A stretch of DNA of 64,000 bases, taken from NCBI GenBank assembly GCA_030142905.1, contig JASJOG010000034.1:1479001-1543000 (forward strand). Reading direction: 5' to 3'. The DNA is from Heliopora coerulea (taxonomy: Eukaryota > Cnidaria > Anthozoa > Scleralcyonacea > Helioporidae). Shown here piece after piece: positions 50,387 to 60,200 of the stretch. The first letter of the stretch is position 1, and every line of letters begins with the position of its first letter. The notes under the pieces were generated by a model. It saw only the letters and a list, made by a program, of their open reading frames with translations. It was not told the DNA's origin and did no database searches. The translations under genes and the position numbers were made by a program.

Positions 50387-51016
50387 TGACGTAATTCTTG
50401 ATATAAAGTGACGTAAGGGGCGCGATGCTATAATCACCTATGTCGTTATACAAATATGAAATATTCCGCTCGGGCATACCAATGCTACCATTCAGCCCAG
50501 ACGTTCATTCCTAGTTTAGGTTGTCTGGGCGTTTTCCGCCGCCATGCTACAGTTGCTTAGGACAGTTCATTTGAGCCGTCAACTTATTACAGGTAGGGAT
50601 TACAGGCTTAGGGAGATACCCAGATATTGTATATAAAGAATATATAGCCAAAGTTTTTGAATGCGGTGACGTAATAAGGTGAAGTCGTACTGACGTCATC
50701 TGAAAACTTAAAAACTTTAAAATTATCGCCATTATTAGCAATATGGCATATTTTGAAAATCGTTTGAACCAGAGCAACTGACTACGATTAAGTACATGCA
50801 CGGAATTATTCATCAATCAAATTTTAATGACATTGTTGCAATTTTAGCGTATTTTTCGCTTAAAGAAGGTTGATATCTCGGAGACTTTCTAAACAGTCTA
50901 AAAATCCATGCGTACTCTTTTTGGGGAAGACTATCAAGATTCAAATTACACTTAAAAATAATGTATTGAATGCAAAATCTTACCACTCCGTTTTAAATGA
51001 CGTCATTGTGACGTCA
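50387..51016. promoter_or_regulatory. Cluster of six CRE-like bZIP octamers
   Basis: TGACGTAA at 50387, 50409 and 50667; palindromic TGACGTCA at 50691, 50998 and 51009. These are classic CREB/ATF binding sequences. The cluster ends about 285 bases before the orphan tail exon at 51301. Confidence 0.45.
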
Positions 51017-51300
51017 CAATGCCACATTATCAGGCAGTAGAACTTTAACGGATATATACCCCATATAGGTTGTTGTGGTTGCCTCTGCAATCTGTGAGGC
51101 ACTACGAGTATTTATGATTTATGTTGATTCTAACCTTCAACAACACCTGAACCTCAATGAAACTAAATCCGTGTCCTAACATAAATATACAACATACAGG
51201 AATTGAGAGGATAAAATTAAATATTCCACTGTAAATGAAAGAAACGGAAATAATCATCCTATCACTGTTATTAAATATTTTTCTGTATCTACCGTCACAG

Positions 51301-51518
51301 CAAACTCTGTACATCCGGTGGAATCAAATGTAGTTAAAATGGAGGAAACTTCGTGTGAGAACTTGAAGAACTCTTTGTCTGTCCTGTCACAGTGTCTCGA
51401 GAAATTAAAACGGCGACATGGAAAAGAAATTCGAACGTTCAGAACTCTGAAAGGAAAGTCCCTAATTCACCGTTCACTGCAACTTTGTAAGACCAAAGTA
51501 ACGGGAACCTCATCATGA
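51301..51518 (+). pseudogene. Orphan terminal exon, paralogue of the channel's tail exon
   Basis: After a good acceptor (ACCGTCACAG) an open frame entered in phase 1 runs 71 codons to a stop. It aligns end to end with the last exon of the channel gene (61946-62154): both have a Met-Glu start region, then EKLKRRHGKEIR here versus ERLKRRHRKEIR there, and LQLCKTKV versus LQSCKVKI before the stop. The splice phase is the same. I find no matching pore, S2 or helix exon between COPS3 and this exon, so it is either the last remnant of a duplicated copy or belongs to a gene whose other exons I missed. Confidence 0.6.
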
Positions 51519-51539
51519 AAATATGAAGTATGGTGAAAC

Positions 51540-52125
51540 AAATGGTAATAAGGCCTGGACGTATCCTGAGGGGGGGGGGGGGTGAGTGTCCTACAGACCA
51601 CATTAATTTCGAGAACAAAACGTTTTGGAAGTAGATGAAATCAGTTAATTGTTGCTCAGTATTATTTATTGGCGCTCCTACTAGAAATGTTGGACTATTA
51701 GAACATGCTTGTCCAAGAATACTTCGAGTTCGTGGACTTGATTAATGCGCGAAAGATGTAGATCCAGCTGGTGATATGCATTTCCAACCTTGCAATCAAC
51801 ACTTCAGTAATGACAAAATTTATAAAAAATATCTTACACTGTTAAGCTGTCTGCGCAAATCTAAACGCCCTGACAATATAATCTTGTCTTCTATATACTT
51901 GATCACTTCCTGAGCCACAAATCACTTCGTTCCTTAATGTTTTTCGTCTTTGACTTCGTCTGTCTCTGTATATCTGTCTTTCTGTATTTTTACCTGTCTG
52001 CTTGTCTGTCTGTCTCGCTATCTTTTTTTGTCACTCTGCGTCTTTTTCTCGTCTCTGTCTATGTGTCAATATGTCTGTCTCCTAATCTGGCTGCCTGTTC
52101 GTCTGTCATTCTGTTTTTCCTTTTG
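51540..52125. repeat. Low-complexity TCTGTC-rich DNA
   Basis: A G tract at about 51575, then TGTCTGTC/TCTGTCT-rich sequence from about 51955 to 52115. The open frames in it are artefacts of the repeat. Confidence 0.6.
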
Positions 52126-52689
52126 GTGTTATCTTCTACTGATGATGGACATAGTTATAGTCATTCAAGAAAAAAACCCTTAATTTTAATCGGTGATGCG
52201 CGCTTGTTAATGACGGACAATTGTAACTCACAAATATTTTGAACTGAAGCCATAACGCATTGTAGACATTTTAATGTAACTGCTGCTAATGTTCTTGATG
52301 GCTGTAAATGATAACATAATTTTTAATCACTGTAAAAACACCTTACACAAATCATACTGAATCATTTTGCAAAGTTATCGACGACCAAGAGACGTACGTA
52401 TGATGATAACGGTAACGACAATGACAATGATAATAATAATCACCGTGGCCATAATCTTAATAATCAGTGGTTGATTTATTGATTGATCGATTGATTGGTT
52501 GATTGATTGACTTCATCCTATACATACACACATAAACTTTATTTCTACTCGAATTTTGGAGTAGCTATAAAGCTAATGTCTTCAAACAAAAGTGAAATTT
52601 ACAATTAGAATTAAAGACATACTATTACTAATATCAACGGAGATTAAAAATTTACAAAGCTGAGTATCTTCCTCTTGAATTCACATTAT

Positions 52690-53160
52690 TGGTCAGACAT
52701 TCTCATGTCATCTGGGAAAGAATTCCACCGTTTTGCGGATAAAATTTGAAAGAGTGCAGTCCATAGGTTGTAGTTCTAGGCTGGAGGGTAAACATTTATC
52801 ATATAGTTCGGATAATATGTTAAAAACAGGCACCCATATAATAAAATCAGCATACTCTGTTGACGCTTGTTGCACAGCGAAGGGAGGTTAACCTTTTCGA
52901 GTAACTGATTGTAAGCTGAGCTATAATCTTCAAGCATAAATCTACTGATTTACTGTACCCATTATCAATTTTGTTTTGGGAACAATTCGAGATTCCAAAA
53001 CTGGATATGAAGTCTGGAATTTAAACACGCGAGCTTTCATTAGAGAAAGCCTTTGGTAGGGAGTTCCAAGAATTATCAGAAAAGTCATGGATATCTGACA
53101 AGCAGAAAGTGACCTGGCTGGAAGAATATAGAACCAAGTTAAACTGAGAAATATCAATTA
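52690..53160 (-). mobile_element. Decayed LINE reverse transcriptase relic
   Basis: On the minus strand, broken frames recall the C-terminal end of a non-LTR polyprotein: LLEKVNLPSLCNKR at about 52870-52910 and WNSLPKAFSNESS near 53035-53075. Frames are interrupted, so this is a dead fragment. Confidence 0.5.
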
Positions 53161-53164
53161 TAAC

Positions 53165-53367
53165 ACTAGTAATAATAATAATAGTAATAATGATAGTAGT
53201 AGTAATAATAACAATTATAGTAGTAATATTAATAATAATATTGATAATAATAATAATAATAATAATAGTAATTGCAATGTCTGTTGCGGCCTTACCTGGC
53301 GGGATGCTGGGAGCCCGTAGCAAACTGAGACCCCTTCCACTGTCCTTAGTTGGGTGGTGTGCGAGTT

Positions 53368-53404
<37 letters not shown>

Positions 53405-53512
53405 TAATAATAATAATGATAATAATAATAATAATAACAATAAAAGTGATACAAGATAATAATAATAATAATAACAAAAGTGACTCAAGATAGTAGTAAT
53501 AAAAACAAAGAC
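53165..53512. repeat. (TAA)n/(AAT)n microsatellite block
   Basis: Long runs of AAT units on both sides of a 90-base unique segment (53280-53370). They produce spurious poly-Asn, poly-Leu and poly-Ile frames on both strands. Confidence 0.9.
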
Positions 53513-55087
53513 AACCGGAATTGTTTGTTGCTAATGGAACACAAGTCTGGATAAAAAAACTGAAAGGAAAAAAAAAGACTGAAAGCATGCTGCTTTGTTG
53601 GAGGTGTGTTGCACTATGCAAGAAAAAGGTATCAACAACCGGATTCCTAAGATTGCAGCTGGCCCAAGTCCTGACTAAAACACTATAAACTAAGCATAAC
53701 TAAACAGCCTGTGTTGAACTGGAAATGATAACTGGAAGTTGCATCCGTAAGAGAAGGTGCGTGTGTTGATTATTGGGTGAGATGCCCCATATTCTGGGAC
53801 GATATTCGAATCGCACGCCTGCCAGATACTTCGACCTCCTCGTTTGAAATGGACGTACTTGTACCTAATTTATTATGACATCATATCTGACTTCGGAGAA
53901 AGGATCAGCGTTGCGTTGGGTAAGCTTGAGGTGTCGCATGAAAACCCCATAATCTGGGACGTATTCATAGTCCGTTGCTGGACTCTCTAAATACCAGATT
54001 ACTGACTAGGTCCTGGGAACAGGTAATGCATTACCGCTATGATGCAACTCGAAATATAGCTACCTGTTGTTACTGGTGGCATACCAACGTCCAGACAAAT
54101 AGACGTTACAGTGTTAAGTATCGTAATAAAAATTATCGCCCAGCAAATAATTTTTAAGATAGATATAACTAGCTCATTAATCCTAATGCGCTCATTTGAC
54201 CTAACTTACAACTTATCTACTTGGTAATAATTTTCATTACGAGACTTGGCTTCCCTCCTGGTAACTTAGTCTGTGTTATAATTAAGTTCGGCACCTGAGT
54301 GAAGTAGCACTGTATTAATTGGTTCAAACAAAGGTGAGTAACATAAAAGTTCCGCCTTATTTTTTCGTTTAAAACGGTCTGTATTTACACGATTCAAATT
54401 GAAGGCATTTGTACTATATGAAATATCTGTAACCCTCTATCGCATGTAAAAGCTCTCTCCTATGGCTTAACTGTTAGTATCCAGTACAGCACGGCTTCTC
54501 AAGTAGTAAGTAATATATATTTAATACAATTTCGTACAACCCACACAAGCTGAAGTCCTTCAACAAAAAAAATGACATCAAATTGAAGGCCGTATGTGGG
54601 GCTTAAGGAATCACCCACCAAAAATAAAAAGGTTAGATTTTTCGGAAATGTTAGGCTTCTGGGAAAAATAGTTTGTCATTGCTCAATATTCTCATGTCGA
54701 TTACGCCACTTTAAGATCGTCATCCCATGGTCCTTAGTGGTTCTTTCACTCAAAAATCAATACGTTATTTCCATTTCAGTGATATAAAAAATTACGAAAA
54801 ACGTCTCGTCGAAGTCGTTTGGGTGGGTTCTTTTGTACCAAAAGTTTAAATTTCCTGAAGCCCAGTCCCTCAGACCTCCTAGAATGATATGATTTTCGCC
54901 AAATTCTGAGATTTCAGCCTTTCCGCTGCAATGTCCTGACAATGCGATTTTGTTTCCAATTGTCGTATACGTTTATGTTATACGTTATATAACATATACT
55001 GTTAAAGTCATCATGATTTTCGAACAAGACTCAGAAACATATTGTAAAATCACACGACCATGCTTAACTCACTTCTGGCAGGATTAC
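53513..55087. other. Non-coding stretch, no gene recognised
   Basis: No exon with family resemblance was found. Donor-like GTGAGT after CAAACAAAG at 54332 could mark a non-coding first exon of the channel gene, but this is weak. Confidence 0.25.
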
Positions 55088-55263
55088 CATGGACGGCGGA
55101 GCCGGGGGGCTGCAGGGGCTGTAGCCCCCCCACTTTTTTCCAAATGTAATGTTGAAACAACTACGCTTTAAAACACTTGTTGTGCAATTTCCCAGAGAAG
55201 CATACAAAATGCTGTATTTTTATCTCAAGCCCCCCCACTCGTAATTCCGCTCCGCCGTCCCTG
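55088..55263. mobile_element. GGACGGCGGAGC MITE, copy 2 (5-bp target duplication)
   Basis: Ends CATGGACGGCGGAGCC and GCTCCGCCGTCCCTG, flanked by ATTAC (55083-55087 and 55264-55268). It shares the interior CACTTTTTTCCAAAT, CAACTACG and TTGTTGTGCAATTTCC blocks with 32434-32594. Confidence 0.85.
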
Positions 55264-55780
55264 ATTACTGATCGTTTGTGCTTAGAAAGCCCAGTTCAGT
55301 AGAGTTTGTTTAAGTAAACGAATAAGCGCGTTAAGTATACGTTTCATGACGGATTAATATTTCGCATTCGTCTATGAAAAAAGATTAATTTGGTATATCG
55401 TAAGTCAAAATTGATGGCAAAACGTTTTACAGTGGTAGTTAAGTTTACCAACCGTGGTTAATAAGGGAATGACAGGTAAGGTTAATCACCTGATGTAACT
55501 GGTTCTTGTCGGATGCATGTTGCGTCAGTGTTGTTTAGTGAGTATTACGTTAATCTTTAATGAATTTTATGGATGTATGTATATTAAATATATACATATG
55601 TATAAACAGAGTTATATTTTTTACATGCATTATTAAGGAAGATGGATTCTCAACACAGGACAATCGGTTAATACGTACCAAGCTACCAAATTTATTACGT
55701 TGTGGCATAGACCAAATTCTTTTAATATTATTTTGGTTTTCTTTTGATTTGGGTTCTTTTTTTTTCACGCGTGGAGAAAA

Positions 55781-57061
55781 ATGGATAAACACTTGGCTTG
55801 CTACGCTGTCTTCCTGCTGGGAATACTCCTCTCGTTTCCAGGTTAGTTGAAAAAATAAGTAAAGAGAAAAAATGACGTTAGATGGTTATGTGGGCTTGTA
55901 AGTAATGCGAGCTAACCAACGCTGTAAACCATTTGGGTATTCTGAGTGGTAACATCGTTAACAAATGTGTGTGCGGGTTACAAGGTAACTGTCAATACAA
56001 ATAAGTTGTTTGGTATCGCAGCTTCACATAAAATAGCTATATAAGTTTACAGGTGTGTATCTTGCCCCTATAAAATAAGATTTTAGGCATATTTCAGGCT
56101 TTCAGAAAGACCAAATTTGATCCAGATCTTCTTAGACAATAGACTATGTACACGCTCATTTGATATAAGTTCGGTTAACCCTTTCCAACCAAACGTTTCT
56201 CCTTTACAAGTAAAATAGTCTGGAGTTATCCAGAGTAAAATGACAAGAATATTCTCCGAACGAGAGACATAATGCGAAGTCCAAAGTTCGAAGCAGGCTA
56301 AGGTCTTTTCAGTAAATTTTTCGAAACGATATACGCACACGATTTTTCTTGTGCAATGTGCTTGTGGGTGGTTTCGCGTCTCAGAAATTGGTAACATCTT
56401 GCAGGATTCTCTGCTCATTCATATATTTACACGAAATGCTCTATGAAACTATTCGTGAAAGTTGTTATTTTTCGGTATGCTCCGGAAGTACACAACGTTC
56501 CTTCTTCAGGAGTTTTTGAAGACTGTTGTATTTGATGTTGAAGGAAAGTTGTATACTTTCGAAAAACGTCGAAGAATAATAAAAACAGACTGGAAAGTGT
56601 TGTGCTGTTCATTAAAATTATATGCCAGTTCATCTCGTGAAAATTATGGAAATTTATAATCAAATTAACTACTCGGGAAAGGCCGTTTACTTTACAATTC
56701 GATTCCGCTTCCACTTAGGAAGAGTAGGTATTGTTTCTTCTGTACTTATTGATCTGTTATTGTACCTGCTTGTTTTGATATTGTACATGGTCTTTATGAA
56801 AATTTCTCAAACAAAGAATTTGGCTTGTACCTTCCCCTTGCTATCGTTTCAGGAAGCAGTTCAGCACACATACAATGTTACACTTGCTACATGGAGGGAA
56901 TGCGTAAACTATCAGTCAAAACATTGAAGAAAGACAGAAAGTTCTGGGAAATGATTTTCGTGATTTGTAATAAATATGCTAATACCAGATTATCCAAAAT
57001 AAAAACCGCCAATTGTCCTTGTGTCTTTGATGGAACATACGATATTCTACACAAAGAATAA
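55781..57061 (+). CDS. Possible small secreted protein (2 exons), or 5' exons of the channel gene
   Basis: Exon 55781-55841 encodes a clear signal peptide (MDKHLACYAVFLLGILLSFP) and ends in phase 1 at a GTTAGT donor. A good acceptor (CTATCGTTTCAG) opens an exon at 56853 that continues in phase 1 to a stop at 57059-57061; together they give 89 residues. The mature part starts SSSAHIQCYTC and has five cysteines, loosely recalling the first strand of Ly6/uPAR-type proteins, but too few cysteines for that fold. Alternative: the signal-peptide exon is phase-compatible with the first membrane-helix exon of the channel (57266) and could be that gene's first exon, with or without part of the 56853 exon. 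I cannot decide from sequence alone. Confidence 0.4.
56205..56243 (+). repeat. Dispersed hairpin repeat copy
   Basis: ACAAGTAAAATAGTCTGGAGTTATCCAGAGTAAAAT-type sequence, preceded by GGTTAACCCTTTCCAACC. Confidence 0.65.
56455..56590. repeat. Imperfect hairpin of about 130 bases
   Basis: Left arm (GGAAGTACACAACGTTCCTTC, 56481-56502) and right arm (inverted, GAAGGAAAGTTGTATACTTTC, 56540-56560) with further pairing outward. Both strands therefore read a similar peptide (RKYTTFL). Confidence 0.65.
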
Positions 57062-57265
57062 ATATAATTGCCCAACATCGAATTAGAACATGCGGAGTCA
57101 TCTCAACAAAAGCATCAGTTCCGTGCCGCTGGTCTTATTTTTGATGGTATTGTGGCTTGACTTTGTTTCGTCTTTTTTATATTGCTTAATGTGCTTGGAG
57201 ACGTAGAAAAAGTAAACAATCACGATGTTTTTCCTGAAGTTATCAACTTTTACGTCGACTTTTAG

Positions 57266-60200
57266 TTCGGGTGAATGTTAAGTATATTCAACAATGCATC
57301 TTCTTATACGCTGTGGGTATTTACCTCGTGATCTGTTTGCTGGACGAAGGTAAAATAGCTCATCATTCCCACACTTCCATACTAATGGTAAATTTTATTC
57401 ATACATATTTTATTAAGATAATTATTAGTTACCAAAGAAAACGAGGTAGCTCCTTATATTAGAATATTGACATATATTTCAATTAACCAAGGTAGCTTCA
57501 TATATCAAGCTACATAAGAAAGTAGTAGCAGTAGCTGCGCATGAAAGTCTCGGTATTTGAAACTGAATCACTCTCTAAAGGGTTCTTTTTCGTTCTAACG
57601 CGTCGTTGTCAAAACGTAGAAATGCTCGCGCGACTTTTGCCCCGTTATTCTACGCTCAAATTATCCTTCTTTGTCCTCCAGCTTTCTTCTTTCCACCCTC
57701 CTGTAGAGGATATTTCCTCCAATATTCTATACTCGAACTTCCTTTCTTCGTCCTCTCGCTTTATGCTAACCACTTGCAGACTTCTTTCACTCTATTATTC
57801 AGCACTCGAAATGCCCTTTTCTTCCTCGTGCAGAGGACCCTCACTCTTCTGTATGCATACATACTAATTACCTTTCTTTCGCATGCTTCACATTCAGATT
57901 TCTCCGCAACGGCAGAATGCCGTAAAGGCTCGAACACATTGAGGCCAATTCACACGGTACGATTGTCGTATGCGATTCTTCACTTTAGCGTATGTGATTA
58001 TGTCATAAAAGTAGAATTCTTGCTTGCTATTCGCTCGCGAGTGTTGCCATTGGTCCTGATGACTGTTATGACTGAATCGGATACATCAAAATGAACTATC
58101 GTATACGACAGTCGTATCATGTGAATGAGCCCTTACATGCGTGACACTTCTACGTGACCGCACGCCGTAACGCGTGAAAATTAGCGTGAAATTATATTAA
58201 TGGTATCGTTTACACTGGTATCGTTTACACTGGTATCGTTTACAATGGTATCGTTTACACTTGAAGGATTTTGGTGGGCTTGTATTTCGATGACAACTGT
58301 TGGGTGAGTAAACGTAATTCAAATATTTGGGGGTTTTTTCCTAAAAATTTCTTTCACGTTTACTGACAGTCATTTCCTTTCTTACCCTTCTTTTTTATCT
58401 TCATTCTATTCCTTTCTTTCTTCCCTTGAGTGATTTTACAAGTCAGCGACGGATGCGATCCATTTTTTTAAAAAGTATGAATTTTTGAACAAACTTTGAA
58501 TTGCCACTGTAAAAGCGAATGGTCGTGTTTGCTTGACAACTCACTTCCTGAACGATTCAATCGCCCGAAATAAGACCGATCGCTCTTCCTAACTTCACCC
58601 TTCAGCATGACACTGTTCACAGAATGCAGTGCAACATTTTCACATCTGTTCACAACGATGAACAAACTGTCTGTTAAAACAAGATGGTACGTTTTTATCT
58701 GGCTGAGTGGCACAACAAGACCTAAGGGGTCAAACCAATCTCGATTAACTTTTGAAGCTTGAGTGACTCCGTTTGAAATTTATTCTGACCGAAGGCAGGC
58801 GATTTTTTCAGAAAGTGGTCAACTCCAGATACCAAGAGATGTCGGTAATATTCACCTGAAACGCAATCTTGTCTTACATATTTCTCGTCAGATATGGTGA
58901 TACCACTGCGAAATCCATTCCTGGCAGAGTATTTGCCGTAGTGTGGATATTAACCGGTCTTTGTATGACTTCTCTCCTAATTGGGGACCTGTCATCGACG
59001 TTTTCAAGAATTGTCGCCATATCGGACAGATCATTATACGGAGCCAAGGTATGTTTAAATGTGTGGGTTGCAAGCTTTTTCGGCAATCCCAGTAGTTTAA
59101 TTTTGTGTGATTATACTCAATTAGGTTGCCGCTTTGGATAACTCTTCGGAAGAAACCATTGGAATACGGCGAAATGCAAGAATATTTGGAGGTATGCGAT
59201 AACCTTGACATGTTTCATATGTCGTCGGACTACTAGAGAATGTGAGAATGAGTGTAAGGACTATGGAGTGGAGAAACCGAATTAGATTAACACCTTTTTA
59301 TTTCAGAATTATCCTCAGGGAAACATAAAGAGAAAATTTTATGAATTGACCTATACTGCTCAAGTCAATATTTCTGGTTGACTTTAGCAGTGTAGGCCAT
59401 TTCATGAAATTTTCTCTAACACTTTTCTGTTTGTTTGCTTTTGGGTTCGTATATTGAAGTACCGCCATCACGCAGAATATATTTCTTTCATGGATTGTTG
59501 TAGATGTGAAAACTATCTGACTATATATTGCATGTTTTTAAAATGGGTTAAAGCATGGGTGTAAACACAGTGGAGCAAGAGGGCATCCGCTCTTCTTGGA
59601 TTTCCCCGAAAGTATATTGATTATATAGTTAACTGTTATCTGAGAAAAAACGAGGGTGTTCGGGTAATAGTCAACATTGATATTCTTGGTCGTTTCATGA
59701 GAAAACAGCAGCATATATACATACACTTTGAAAGTTGATTTAGCCGTTAAACTTAATATTGAACTGTACTTAAGTACCGTTTCTAAGGTTTCACTACTAC
59801 AGTGCCGACCGTGGCGGGACGTTTTAAAGTCATTTGGTTCGTCAGTCGTCAAGAGAATTATATTTTTAACAGGTTTATTTGGCCCACCCCTTAGAGAAAA
59901 TCCTGCCAACGCCCATGCGTTTAAGCGCAATAATTGTCTCTTTAGGTCCGTATTTGACAATGGAGCACATGCATCAAGCGCTTTTGGACGATGAAGTCGA
60001 AGCTGTCATTCTTGATATCTACGCTGCTGCTATGACGAAACACCTCTGGAACCACACAACTCTACGTATCTCTCAAGTGTTGGATTATACATCTACTTAT
60101 GGCATTGCTTTCTCCGGTGATGCCCTTGGTGTTTTACATTGTTTTCGAAGCTACATTTACAATAACCCAACTTACATTACGCAACTGGTGGAAAAACATA

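Noticed and set aside
51937..52242. Plus-strand frames rich in Ser, Cys and Val
   Set aside because: They come from TCTGTC-type low-complexity DNA and have no splice or family support.
53021..53488. Long minus-strand frame with poly-Leu/Ile
   Set aside because: It is translation of the (TAA)n microsatellite; the plus-strand poly-Asn frame is the same artefact.
56405..56535. Possible S1-lobe exon of the channel (KLFVKVVIFRYAPEV-like reading)
   Set aside because: The frame runs into a stop within the hairpin without a good donor, and the continuation does not look like an S1 lobe.
56083..56714. Two minus-strand frames of 95 and 111 codons
   Set aside because: They overlap a hairpin and a dispersed repeat copy and resemble no protein.
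57541..58094. Two overlapping plus-strand frames, up to 162 codons
   Set aside because: C/T-rich tandem repeats and a MITE explain them; no receptor or channel similarity.
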